A DNA stretch of 64,000 bases, from NCBI GenBank assembly GCA_941918925.1, contig OW799235.1, forward strand, positions 36,974,701-37,038,700. The letters are read 5' to 3'. The first letter of the stretch is position 1. Each line of letters begins with the position of its first letter. Positions 1-11,929 of this stretch are shown here, one piece after another. The stretch comes from Phyto melanocephala (Eukaryota > Arthropoda > Insecta > Diptera > Rhinophoridae). The notes below the pieces were generated by a model. That model was not told the origin of the DNA. It saw nothing but the letters and a program-made list of their open reading frames with translations, and ran no database searches. The position numbers and the translations under genes were made by a program.

Positions 1-2127
1 AACAGTTGTTTGCCTGATTTTTGTTTCTTCTTATGATTTGCTCTCTGTTACATTAACAACGAACAATTTGATACAAAATATACTAACAAAATACGTGTAG
101 TTTTTTTATAGTTTAACTGTCGTATTCATAAAAAATAAAAATTACCCTTTAATAAACCTTAAATCTTTTTTATGAATGCGGCAGAAAGTCTGCGTTAGAG
201 TAAATATATAATCAATACATTAATATATTTATCAGGTTATTTTTTTTTTTGAGAGAGATTCTATAGCAATTTTTTTATACATGGAATTTGTCATTGTTAT
301 AAATTGAAAATTAATTTTAATATACATATGGAGACTGATAGTCTCATAAATTTGCTTTGCAATCAGCTGATCAGTTGAGGTTTTATCTCGAAAACAATGG
401 AAAGTTACTAATGAAAAATATTACTGTTAATATTGGGCATGGTGAGTTCTTCAAAATTAAAGACTGCAAAAATTTCAAATCAGTCGCGGTTCGCGTGATT
501 CAGTATAAAAACAAAGCGAAACCATCCCATTAAAAGCGTAAACTTTGGCAACTCTAGCACACGTTAAGATATTGTTTGTAATATTTACATATTTCATATT
601 TTTAAAGCTTGTTAGTCAATAAAAAAATATTTTTTTTTTAATTTGCTCCTCACTTATGATTACATACTTAGAAGAAGGACATTTCAGTGCACGCACTTAA
701 TAATTAAACCGTAATACAAACACAATTTATTTCATAGAACCGTACTATATGATGTGATTACTGTCATTAGAAATATAAAAATAAACTTTAGGAATTAGAT
801 ATATTATTAAGTTGTCAAAAAAATATGAACGTATGTAGGTATGTACATATGTATGTGCACATAAATTATTAGAAATGAATTAGACGTTAACATAATTTTT
901 CCATTAACTTGAATTTTTGTTCACATTTTCTTTCTGTTCGGGGCGTTTAATGCTGAAAATTAGGTTTTTATTTTGTGGAAAATTACCTTAAATTTAGGAG
1001 TGTTTGTGGTGTCATTAAAGTTAAAAGCTAATTATCATGTGTTTATTATTCTGAGGTTGATCGTATTTAATAACTACTTTATGAAAGTGCAACCTTTATC
1101 TTTGTTAACATAATACACTACTAATATACAAACATAATATTATTTTTAATATTTTCTTCTAAGTATGTAATTTAAAAATAAGGGTAGCATGTTTTTTTTG
1201 TTTTTTTGTTAAAATTCCTTAAGAAGAAATTGCACGAAAATGTTAATTTTGTTAGACCATGGTTTCCTTTCCAAAATAATTATTAAGTTGGGAAAGTTTG
1301 AAAATAAAAACAGTTATTTTCTTTTTTAGTTTGATCATAATTTCTTTATAATTTTACATAAACTTTTAGTACTCAAATACACAGACCCCCAAGTTGATTA
1401 TTTCGCTTATTTTATATTTAAGGCTGAACCAGAATGGCTTCTGCACTGTTGATGAAGCACGTCTTATTTTATTGTGTACTTTACTGCTTTCCTTTTTTCC
1501 ATGCTTTAAAACAACAAAATATTGTGGTTTTTTTTACGAAATGTATGAAACTTTATTGAAAACATGGTAACATTGTTGAGCGAATAAGTCTCTTGACCCT
1601 GCGATGACTGACAAGGTCCCTGGGGACTTTTAAAGTTTTCACATGTGCAGCATATTAATATAAATTGACCGAATTTTTTAACATTACTTGACTTTTATGC
1701 TTAGAATGGTATAAAGCATTATGTTTCAGATCATTTTTTTTCATATTCCGATATTTTTGACAGATTGAAGACTTTTACTGCGTGGATAACCGACAAGGTC
1801 GCTGGGGAATTTTTATATATTTTCATATATTTTGGTTTGAAGCAAATATGAGTAGAAAAGAATTTAAAATATGGTAAATTAAGTTATATAATTAATTATT
1901 AGTATACCAGACATGATATTAAGGCGTCACAATGGATCATATTGGTCTCCGATTGAGGATGTGAGGGTAAATTTGCAACAACCTTACCTACCTACCATAC
2001 CAGAGATGATAAACTCTCACGCGACCAACTTTTGTAAATAACACTGCACGACAAAAAATCATTTTTTGTCTTCCCGTTAATTAAAACTACGTGAACTATA
2101 TGAATTTTGATGCGTTGAACTCAAATC
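1..2127. other. intergenic, A+T-rich, no gene seen
   Basis: I see no convincing coding region here. The stretch holds poly-T runs, a degenerate MITE near 116-184, and two diverged copies of a short motif (GACAAGGTCCCTGGGGA near 1610 and GACAAGGTCGCTGGGGA near 1792) lying about 180 bp apart. Confidence 0.6.
116..184. mobile_element. degenerate Harbinger-type MITE
   Basis: The left end reads GTCGTATTCATAAAAAAT and the right end reads TTTTTTATGAATGCGGCAG. They are inverted relative to each other and match the ends of the better copies at 12995-13111 and 36759-36872. The interior is shortened. The assignment rests on similarity to those two copies, which have TTA target-site duplications. Confidence 0.5.
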
Positions 2128-2502
2128 CGTTGTCGGTTTTTTTCCATCAGATGGAGATTTTTTTTATTGGCGTGGCAAATTTTTTTACCCAAAATTAGTC
2201 AAGTACGGAGACATATTGTATCCTAACTCGAGAACCAGTCATCCGATTTTCCAAAATAAAACACCAGAAGATGTGTAACAAAATTGTGTTTCTGTTATCG
2301 TTTTGGAATTATTCAGATATTAATGGAGAAAAAATTTTTTTTTCGTGCAAAATTCGTAATATTTTTCAATTTTATTTTTGAAAATCGGATGACTGGTTCT
2401 CGAGTTAGGATGAAATATGTCTCCGCACCTGACTAATTTAGGGGGAAATTTTTGCCACGCCCATAAAAAAAATCCCGATCTGATGGAAAAAATCGACAAC
2501 GA
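2128..2502. mobile_element. foldback element (long inverted repeat)
   Basis: Two arms of about 125 bp (2128-2262 and 2377-2502) are inverted copies of each other and start with CGTTGTCG. Shared blocks include CCATCAGATGG/CTGATGG, TGGCGTGGCAA/TTGCCACGCC and TCCTAACTCGAGAACCAGTC/GACTGGTTCTCGAGTTAGGA. The arms differ by a few substitutions and small indels, so the insertion is not recent. The spacer of about 115 bp has no coding content. It lies just 5' of the piggyBac-like fossil and may be a foldback MITE. The superfamily cannot be set because no target duplication is clear. Confidence 0.7.
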
Positions 2503-2568
2503 CAATATTGTTATAAAAGATATAAAAAACACATTGATTTTATATTTCTTTCTTATTATCGTTAAAAA

Positions 2569-5335
2569 ATGAGTGATTGGCAAAATTTTGACTTAATTTT
2601 AAATCGTCGAGCTCGTTTTCGATATCTGAGTGCGAATGAACAAGAAGCCGCTTTGGAAATATTGAGAATGTATTTAGAACAGGATAAAATGAAGAAGAAT
2701 TTGATTAAGGAGGCGACAACGAATATCCAAATTACGATCCACATGACCAAGCGTCAGATGCAGAAGGCGAAATACTTGTCGAAGTTGCAGAAGAATCAAA
2801 CTCCGATGGAAATATTCAAGGTAATGTTGTTGATAATAGTGCCAGTACTTCGTCGTACTCGAGCACATTATGTTGTAAATTATACTGAACGCAGATCATG
2901 ACCTGCTTCCGGTATTGTTTCTGATCCATTGTCAATATTCACTTTTATTATAACTAACAAAATTGCATATGTTTTCATTCGTGAGACCAACAGAAAAGGC
3001 AACGAATTGGTTTCAGCCTGGAACACAGCACATCCAACAGCAAACCCCAAGATATGGAGTGCTTTATTGCTAAAAGGGTTTCATGCATTCCTCGGTACCT
3101 TATTACATTCAAGTTTGTATCGATCCAAATCTGACCCAGTAAAAGAGTTGTGTAGTGATACATATTTATCCATTTTTAAAGCTGCAATGTTTAAAAATCG
3201 TTTTATTGCTATCACCAAAACCATTCGTTTCGATAACGCCGCTACTCGTGCAGAAAAGTCTTTAGAAAGCAAAATAGCTGCTATTGATGACGTTTGGGCA
3301 ATGTTGATGGTAAACTAAGAGAAACTGTATACGCCGCGTGAATCTCTAACTAATAATGAACAATTGTTTTCACATCGAGGACGAACATGTTTTACCCCCT
3401 AAGCCAGCAAAATACGGAATAAAAAAATGGTGGGTCTACAACTCGAAATCATATTATCCACTAAAGGGTATAACGGGACAACGAGTTGTTTTGAACGCAC
3501 TGTTAATGCGAACAATTTTTCACAACTTTGGAGTTAGCTTTAATTTTTATGAGCAAGGGATTGACTTTCGTAGGGACAGTACGCAGTAATAAAACATTCG
3601 TACCAGCAGATTTTTTAAAAAACAAATCGCGAGAAGTATCATTATCAAGGTAATGTTTATTTTTGTTCATACGTTCCAAAAAAAAACAAAGCAGTTTTAG
3701 TGTTATCAACCGTTCATTACACTAGTAGAGTTAATGAGAAAAATATGAGAAAAAAAACTATTGCTATTTTAGATTACAATGCGAATAAATGTGGTGTTGA
3801 TACTATGGATCAAATGTTGAAAACCTACACTTGTAAACATGCAACAAAACGATGGCCATTGGCAGTGTTTTACAACATGATCGACATAGCTGCTATAGCA
3901 TCGTTTATTATACAGTCGAACTTCCCTATAGTATAGTGAATCTTCACGGGGACAGACAATTATTTCACTATATAGAAACTTCATTATACAGAAATATTTT
4001 TTTTTTGTTTTTTTATTTATTTAAAATAATCAGGTATTTTTGTTTGACATTTAAATACATTTGTCGGAATGTTGCTCTCTATCTTCAAAAAAGTTCGTAG
4101 CAAGGCATATTTATTCATCAGGTACTCTTGTTTCGGCAGCTGATTATTTTTTTCTTTACTTATTTTAAGTTTCAGCTGTCAAAGTCTATAGATAAAAAAC
4201 AAATTTCTCTTCTCTCTCATTAATTTCAAATGTCAAACTTCATATATAAAAAATATTAACAAAAAAATTTTCTCCGAACTGCAATTTCCTGATGAATAAA
4301 TATGTCTTGGTTCGTAGTACATCAAGTGAAGAGGAAACGTGTTCTAATGTAAGTGACGTTTTATCAATATTTGTCCTTACTTCACCACCCAGTTTCTCTT
4401 CATCGTCATCTGATATAATCTGCTGTAATCCACGACTTTCTAAAACACCGCTTGGAATATCTTCATCGGACGGAATATACATATATTTTTCCTTGATGTC
4501 CCTTCTTCAACTTTATTAATTACTAATACCTTTTTTTTAAGAGAAATACTACTCCGGTGCGTCATTTTCGTTCACTGAACTCGGTCAACTGATATTAAAA
4601 GGCAAATCATTAACTTTTTTGTTTTTATTTTCATATTTTGGGAATCCCAAAAATATTACTTTTTTTATAAATTGTGTAAAATAAAGCTGCTAAAAATAGT
4701 TCATTATATGGAGACAAAAACACACGTAAAATGTATTTTTGTTTCCAAAATTTTGTTTATGGTAAAGAAAGATTCACTGTATAGAAATTCATTATACGGA
4801 ATTTGAAATACATTGAAAGTGGAACGAAAAAGCTGTGTTCTTGATTTTAGTTCATAATAGGGAGAACTTCATTATATAGAAGTTCACTATAAGGAAGTTC
4901 GATTGTATATGATATATTGAATCCTAAAACCATCTCAGACAAATGACGCTCATATTTAAAAATATTATCAAAGCAAATAGTCATGAGAAATATGGAGCAT
5001 CGCGCAATTAAAGCCCGCGTTAAAAGATATCCAAAGATACGTATGGCTTTTGAAATATTCGGAGTGGTGGTAAGTTATTATGAATAAACATAAATTTATT
5101 TATTTTATTTCATAACTGTTCTACTTTGCAGGTGCCTCAACCGTCGACCGAAGTTGGCGTACCAGCACTCGCTTCCCGTAATAATCGATTTTCTTATCGC
5201 TTGTGCCGTACGGAATCAAATAGACAACACACAACTGCTTACAAGTGTTTTGTTTGTCTAGAGCCTGTGTGCATTGAACACTTCTCCACCCTAAAGAAGT
5301 GCAATATTCCAGCAGATGTGTGGATGCAAAATATT
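2569..5335 (+). pseudogene. piggyBac-like transposase pseudogene
   Basis: Broken pieces of a piggyBac-type (DDE_Tnp_1_7) transposase follow one another in the correct order. A start-like segment (MSDWQNFDL) begins at 2569. A core segment (RKGNELVSAW ... AAIDDVWAML) lies at about 2990-3315. Then come NNEQLFSHRGR near 3352 and PAKYGIKKWWVYNSK near 3403. The block CGVDTMDQMLKTYTC ... KRWPLAVFYNMID lies at about 3790-3890. A Cys-rich C-terminal domain (YRLCRTE ... YKCFVCLEPVCIEH) spans about 5185-5285. Frameshifts or stops separate the blocks near 2830, 3318-3400, 3590 and 3700. A 993-bp pogo-like element interrupts it at 3913. A likely 62-bp GT-AG intron (5070-5131) precedes the Cys-rich domain, so the source gene was spliced. 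No intact TIRs or TTAA duplications were found, because later repeats have overwritten the 3' end. Confidence 0.85.
3913..4905. mobile_element. pogo/Tigger-like DNA element inserted in the piggyBac fossil
   Basis: The ends are imperfect inverted repeats. The left end reads CAGTCGAACTTCCCTATAG and the reverse complement of the right end reads CAATCGAACTTCCTTATAG. TA dinucleotides flank both ends (3911-3912 and 4906-4907), the TA duplication expected for the Tc1/mariner/pogo superfamily. Subterminal copies of TTCATTATA-type motifs recur inside both ends. A minus-strand frame at 4240-4482 ends in an acidic segment plus SSSLDVLRTKTYLF and may be the C-terminal remnant of a pogo-type transposase. 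That assignment is weak. Removing the element and one TA restores reading across the piggyBac segment, which supports the boundaries. Confidence 0.75.
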
Positions 5336-5365
5336 GGTAGCAAAATAATTAGCGCACATCGATTT

Positions 5366-5776
5366 TTATACCTTTCACACAGTGAACAAGTAAGAGGGCT
5401 ATATTCGGCCGTGCCGAATCTTATATACACTTCACAACGTGTAGTCATGCAATAACAGTAGTTTGTATCACCATTCATCTCATATGCAATATGTACATAC
5501 ATATATAAAAACATCCCATTGTAAAATTATAAATTTACGTAAGTATGTATGTATGTATGTTAAAAAAAAAAAATTTTAACAAAATTAAAAAAAAATTAAA
5601 AAAAAAATTTTTTGGCTCAGCTGGGATTCGATGCCATGCTTACTCTAAGCAGTATATATACATGTTTGTATGTATGTATGTATGTTGTTGTTTTTGTGAA
5701 AAAAAATCGATGTGGTCGTGGTTTTTTGCTCATATCTCAATTGTTTATGTACCGATATTTCTGATTTTTAATACCG
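5366..5776 (-). repeat. dispersed repeat family A, reverse copy
   Basis: It begins with a scrap of a forward 5' end (TTATACCTTTCACACAGTGA). It continues as a reverse copy starting from the family 3' end: AACAAGTAAGAGGGCTATA, the hairpin TTCGGCCGTGCCGAA, then CTTCACAACGTGTAGTCATG. The reverse-strand tRNA-like core (GGCTCAGCTGGGATTCGATG) is at about 5613. The copy stops near 5776, where a forward copy begins. Family A is defined here only by the copies compared within this window. Confidence 0.75.
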
Positions 5777-7192
5777 ATAGGGGAGTCGATTAAGCTCTGA
5801 CCGTCTGTCCGTGTGTGTGTTAAAATCAACTTTTTGAAGCCCCCCAACATCGCTTGGACCCAGGTATTAAAATGTCAGAAATATTCGGGAGTAGATCGCT
5901 ATTGAAAATCAGAAACATCGGTACATAAACAACTGAGATATGAGCAAAAACCCACGACTACCTCGATTTTTTTTCACAAAAACAACATTACAACAACAAT
6001 ATACATACATACAAACGTGTATACTGGTTAGAGAAAACGTGGCATCGAATCCCAGCTGAGCCAAAAAAATTTTTTTTTATTTTTTCTAAATATTTTTTTT
6101 TTAATTTGTTTTTTATTTTTTACTAGCTAATACCCGGTGTGCTTTTTACCCAAAATTTTAGTATTTAATTCATATGGCAGGTGCCACGCCCACTATTGTT
6201 AATGCACCCATTTTTTCCAAAAATGTTTATTCGAATATCAAAGTCGCTTTTGCAAAATTTTAGTACTCTAATCGATATCGTTTTCCAGATATACGAATTT
6301 TAGTATTTAATTCATATGGCAGGTGCCACGCCCACTATTGTTAATGCACCCATTCTTTCCATAAATGTTTATTTGAATATCAAAGTTGCTTTTGCAAAGT
6401 TTTAGTACTCTAATCGATATCGTTTTCCAGATATACGAATTTTAGTATTTAATTCATATGGTAGGTGCCAGGCCCATTATTGATAATTCACACATTTCTT
6501 GCCAAAATGTTCATTTGGGTGTCAAAGTTGCTCTTGCAAAATTTTACTACTCTAATCGATATCGTTTTTAAATATACGAATTTTAGTATTTAATTCATGT
6601 GGCCACGCCTACTATTGGTCCGCCCATTTTTTACCCAAATGTTCCTGTGGATGTCAAAGTTTACCGTACTAAATTTGAAGAATCTAGCTGCATTAACTTT
6701 CGTGATATATAATATTTAATACTTATTCTTTAATAGGGCGTGGCACCCCGCCCACTTACAATTTCAATCCAAAGTATATCCTATAGTTCCTTCCAGACAT
6801 ACATTAAGATTCTGTGAACATTTCAAGGAAATCGGTCCAGCCGTTTAACCGTCTATAAAGCACAAACAAACATACAAACACACATTGATTTTTATATATA
6901 TAGATTTAATATATTATTTATATTTTGATTATTAGTTTTTTTTAATATATTTTTTATTTTTTTTTTGTTTTATATTTATTATATAAACTTTAATAATTTT
7001 TTTTTAAATTTTTTTTTTAATTTTTTTGAAATTTTTTTTTTATTTTTTTTTTTAACATACATACGTAAATTTATGTATGTACGTATTTCATATGGGATGA
7101 ATGGTGATACAAACTACTGTTATTGCATGACTACACATTGTGAAGGGTATATAAGATTCGGTACGGCCGAATATAGCGCTCTCACTTGTTTA
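5777..7192 (+). repeat. dispersed repeat family A, forward copy carrying a Helitron
   Basis: The forward copy starts at GGGAGTCGATTAAGCTCTGA, lacking its 5' end. It continues through AAAATCAACTTTTTGAAG, CAACTGAGATATGAGC and the tRNA-like core (ACTGGTTAGAG ... GCATCGAATCCCAGC near 6030-6060) to long A/T tracts. It ends in TTCGGTACGGCCGAA followed by TAGCGCTCTCACTTGTT. A Helitron is nested in its A/T tract at 6123-6904. With the adjacent reverse copy it forms a large head-to-head inverted repeat. Confidence 0.8.
6123..6904 (-). mobile_element. nonautonomous Helitron, subtype II
   Basis: Read on the minus strand it starts TCTATATATATAAAAATC and ends CACACCGGGTATTAGCTAG, giving the 5' TC and 3' CTAG expected of Helitrons. 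It sits exactly between host A (6122) and T (6905), the Helitron target, with no target duplication. The interior has three or four diverged repeats of about 120-170 bp, each carrying AATTTTAGTATTTAATTCAT and a GGTGCCACGCCCACTATT-like block. No Rep/helicase coding is present. Confidence 0.85.
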
Positions 7193-10100
7193 TTATATAT
7201 CTGCGGCTTCTATCTATAAAAGTTGAAGTTCAATTCCGATTTTCTCAAAAGTAAATATTTTGACATTGGCCCTTGTAGCTCCAAGCCACATATATATGTA
7301 TTGCCTTATTTTACCTAATCTCCATTCCCCAAACTCACTGGTTTACCTGAATCAAATAAACTTTTTTGGATTTGTTTTATGTGTTTTATTGTTAGAAATA
7401 AATTTACGCAGATATTCCGCGGTCACATAGGGCATTTAGCAAATCACGAAAATATGTGTACGATAAAATAACTATGTTTTAAAAATATATATAAAAAAAT
7501 GCACATATGTATGTATATGACATTTGACCGTTGAAAATATTGCTGGTAATTGGTGGGTTAAAATAAGATCAAATTAAAACGAATTGCGAAAGTAAAAAAA
7601 CATTCTATCTCGCGACTTAATTTGGCAACAAATTATATATGAAAAATTGTATCGAAAATCACGTTGCGTTGAAATTCTATTTCCGTTTACTTCTGAACGT
7701 ACAGAAATTATTTCTCCAATAAAATGCAGAAAAACATGGTATTTTAAGTTTTAATAACTTTTTCGTTCATTGTTTTTTTATCTATTTGTTTTTGTATATT
7801 TTATTATTAAAAAAATATATACAAATTGAAATTTTTTTACCTCAAGTGTGGAAAATAATGTCACTTAAATGATCCCCCTGCCTTTGGCTTCGCAATGATG
7901 AGTTAATGTTAAAGCTTAAAATCTTTTAAAATTTGAGGCTGTAGCGTTCAAACTGCTGCAAAAATATAGACCTCAAGTTCAAGGATTGTCTCTAGCTTAT
8001 TTTCATATATCCGTTCCTACAAATAACCCGAAAGAAAATAATCGGGTGTTGAAAAATATAGCGAGCGAACTGATCAATTTATTTCCGCATTTCTGCAAAA
8101 ATTTAACTTTAAAGTACCATTGTGTATCGAGCTAAAACCGGGTCTGTTTTCAAGATACCGCTCTTCATTTACGATTACAACACCTCCCTAATAGTTTTCG
8201 AAGAAGCGAGGCCCAATGATATCTTCAAATATCATATGTCACAACATACTGTACACCTAATAGAACGCAATTGGTGTTTAGGAATGTCGCTTGGAATTGA
8301 GTTTGAGCACTCATAATTATTTTCTATAAAATGATTTTATTTCTGCAGAAAGACCTATTAGTTTTTTTTTTAAATATAATTTTTAAGACCACTGCTTATG
8401 ATTTGGTGTCCCTGTGTGTCCTAAAATTATTTAGGAGCTTGAAAAAATTGTATAAATTTAAAAAAATATATACATATATATTTTTACAAATAATTTTTGC
8501 CTGTAACTTTGCCGATTAATGGCCGATTTGTCCAAAATTTTTCATGAATATTTTCTTGAAATATTTTAATTTTTTTCATAAGAAAAAAATACAGAGGTAG
8601 TCATGATTATTTGCAAATAAGTAATCGCGATATTATGCCGGTTTTTAATACCGAGCTGCTTGCGGTTATTTATGATATTTTGATACTACATACGAATCAC
8701 GTTATGAAGGAGGGCTTTAAATAACTCCTTTTAACATACACACAGGCATACAAAGTAAATTTTCTTTTCAACCTTCATCCAAATAAACAATTTGTGTGAA
8801 ACTTTACACGCATATAGGCTACCTGTGGAAATTGAATTTTTTGAGCAGTGCCACACCTATAAAAAAGAAATATTATTTTTAAACTATTTTTACAACCATT
8901 CATGAATATCTGTGGCTTGTAGCTAAAAGAGCCAATGTCAAATTATTTACTTTTGAGAAAATTAAAATTGAACTTCAGCTTTTATAGATGCTTTTATAAT
9001 GATATTGGCCAGCATTTTTTTTTATGAAGCTGTTCTGGGTTAAGTATGACTTTAGCTGTTTTACCATAATGAAATGGAGCAAGAAAACAAATCTAATGCA
9101 ATGATTAACTCAAAAGAGCAAAAAAGTGACATTGGCCCTTTTAGCTCCAAGCCACAGATATGTTCTCAAATTTACTAATTCTTATTTATTTATTATTTGT
9201 TTATTATTTAATTATTAAACGATAATTCATAAAATTTTAATTCTTAGTGCGAGCAAAATTTTTTGGTGAAAATTTGGTAGAATAATAGAAGAACAAATGC
9301 ATTATCAAAATATTGTTTTCTAGCAGTAATTTTATCATTTTGTGTGTTTTGTATAGAGAACAATGACAGCCAGATGCGAAAAGTTATTTTGGCCATCGAA
9401 GGATTTGATCTACTGACATGCGAAATGGAAGAGTTAAAGGACTAATAAATCTACTGGATAATGAATAAGTGTACGTAAGTATGGCGCAATGTAAAGTGAA
9501 TTCAAAGAAGACTTTTAGAACAAATACGATATCGTCGATCGAAGTTGACATAATTATTATGATTAACAACGCCAGCCAGTACATTGAGCATTTGCATCCG
9601 ATTCATTTTATCGTCTAGCATTTAAGTAAAAGCCCGATATTAAATATAACGGAAATAAATATTATCCGAAGGTGGGTCCTATGGATAAGGAATGTCGCAT
9701 TATTGCTAGGAAAGGAGAAAATTTGTAATAGAGAAATAATTGTTCAATCACCAACAAATAAGCATAATTTTTCCTAGCGATAAGCCAATCAAGATCATTA
9801 AGCTTCCATGGCAGCAGAGTTAAATTGATAAGTTTTTAGAAGCTTTTACATTTAAATAAGCAGTTTAAAGCTTTCACTTGCTTTTATTGTTTCTTAATCT
9901 TTTTTTTTCTTTTCTTTTTATTAAAATTCTATAAACATCTTGTTCAATAAAATTTTCATAAATTGATTGCGGAGAAGATTTATCATGACTTTTTTTTAAA
10001 GGTATAGTTTGATAAAAAATATGAAAAAATTTTTAATCATTACCAAAGATTTTATTTTAATTTTTTATAATTTTAAAATATTGTATTTTCTTTTTTAAAT

Positions 10101-10415
10101 ACATAAATTTATATTTCGGCATAAACAAATAAATATCTTTTTTTCAATATCTATATTTCAACATATTGTTATGAATACAAAAACAATTTACATATGTATG
10201 TATATTTTTTTTTAATATAAAAAAAACAACAAACAAAAAAAATTAATTAAATTGTCAACCAATTAAAAAAACATTAAAGTATAGAGCATCTAACAACTGA
10301 TAAAATAAAAAACGTGACTAAAATTATATTCAAAATTTTATGTCCTAAACAGCATTAAAATTAATTTGTTGTGTTTTTTGTTTGCATTAAAAAAAAACAG
10401 GGAGGGGTTACTTAA
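7193..10415. other. intergenic with diverged short repeats
   Basis: No gene can be supported. A/T-rich DNA contains three copies of one diverged repeat: about 7197-7299 forward, 8911-8993 inverted, and 9120-9166 forward partial. They share TTCTCAAAAGTAAAT and GACATTGGCCCTTGTAGCTC-like blocks. Short open frames near 8122-8316 and 9384-9584 have no recognisable family. Confidence 0.5.
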
Positions 10416-10722
10416 GGCTATAATACACGGCATGTTTTTTACATCTGACTTTAAAATTTGTGAGGCATATGTAAATCTACATGTCTGTCAAAATTGTACT
10501 TTTACGCTGACTGCTTTGCAGCAGCAGAGATTTCTGCCAACGACTGATGTCACATGTTTTTACAGAAGAAAATAGAGCGCACTCTAATTAAAATTTTGTC
10601 AGATGTCTTAACACATGTGTTTTTACAGAAGTAATGTTTTAAAGATAATACACGACATGTTTGTATTAGCAGTGGAGAATTTGACAAGTCAGATGTAAAA
10701 AACATGCCGTGTATTAGCTCCT
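10416..10722. mobile_element. TTAA-flanked MITE (piggyBac-type candidate)
   Basis: The terminal inverted repeats share TAATACACGGCATGTTTTTT followed by ACATCTGACTT (10421-10451 and the inverted copy at 10687-10716). The outermost bases differ slightly. TTAA occurs at both flanks (10412-10415 and 10723-10726), the target used by piggyBac-type elements. An internal motif (GATAATACACGACATG near 10645) repeats part of the TIR. There is no coding capacity. Confidence 0.7.
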
Positions 10723-11246
10723 TTAAATAATCTAACAAAAAAAATTAAAAAACTTCTTTCGTTTTTTAGCTTAAACTTATTTTTCTATTCTATATTAGAA
10801 TGTTCAGCAGTCGACCCATTCGACCGTTTTCTAGTTGTTAATTTCTACCAATTATTTATATAATTTTTATTTCTAACAGTTTTCTGTAAAAAATTCTAGA
10901 ATTTAAATATTAAAAATAAATAATTAAAAATAATAAAAAGGTAAGTATCATATAGCAAGTAACACAACTCTCACCACATCGTTATAGGGCAATGATCTTA
11001 ATATCCTGGAGACACACTCACTTTAACGCGCTACTACTACTATGTATTAATAATATTTAAAAGCTCATAAATTCGCCTAAAATAGATATATGAAGCCGAA
11101 ATTTCGTTAGTGTAGTTGATATACAAATTTGCAAAAGTAAGAAGTGAGTGCCATGCCCACACAAAGTTAATATTACTATTTAAAACCCTCTAGCTATCAA
11201 TCCATACTTTTCAGTTTCCGTAAAAATACAACATTTTGGTACTTTG
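10723..11246. other. intergenic, nothing recognised
   Basis: A/T-rich sequence of 524 bp between a MITE and a family A copy. I see no gene, RNA gene or clear repeat here. Confidence 0.5.
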
Positions 11247-11880
11247 TATACCCTTCACACAGTGAAAAAGGGTATATATGGTTTTGTCATTCCGTGTGAA
11301 ATTTCTACAATTTTCATTTCCAACCTCATAAAGTATATATTTTCTGAAAGTTTATGAATACGGGAGTCGATTAAGCTCTGTCAGTCTGTCCGTGAGTGTG
11401 TGTGTTGAAATCAACTTTTTAAAGCCCGCCGACATTGCCTGGACCCAGGTGAGGTATTAAAATATCAGAAATATTCGGGAGTAGATCGGTATTGAAAATT
11501 AGAAATATCGGTACATAAAGAAATGAGATATGAGTAAAAAACCACGACCACGTTTTTTTTCACAACAACAACATACATACATACAAACGTGGTATACTGG
11601 TTAGAGTAAACGTGGCATCGAATCCCAGCTGAGCCAAAAAAAAATTTAATTTTTTTTATTTTTTATTTTATATATTAGTTATATTTTTATTTTTTAATTT
11701 TTATTTTATGTATTTTTTTTATTATTTGTTTTATATTTATTATTTATATTTTTTTAATATCTTTTTTTATTATTAAAAATTTTTTTTTTTATTTTTTTTT
11801 ATTCTTTATTTGTTTTTCAATATTTTTTTTTTTAATTTTTTTTATTATTTTTTTTTTTCAACATACATACGTTAATTTAA
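11247..11880 (+). repeat. dispersed repeat family A, forward copy, 3' end missing
   Basis: It has the complete family 5' end (TATACCCTTCACACAGTG, then AAAAAGGGTATATATGG), the conserved GTCGATTAAGCTCTG block, and the tRNA-like core (ACTGGTTAGAG ... GCATCGAATCCC near 11598-11632). About 230 bp of A/T tract ending in ACATACATACG follows. The terminal TTCGGCACGGCCGAA hairpin is absent. The copy stops where a LINE fossil begins. Confidence 0.8.
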
Positions 11881-11929
11881 AATTTTACAATGAACAAGCA
11901 AGTTTAATGTTATCCAAAGGTTACAAATA

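Noticed and set aside
8122..8316. 64-codon frame (MYRAKTGSVFKIPLF...)
   Set aside because: No family recognised and no supporting splice sites. Left unassigned.
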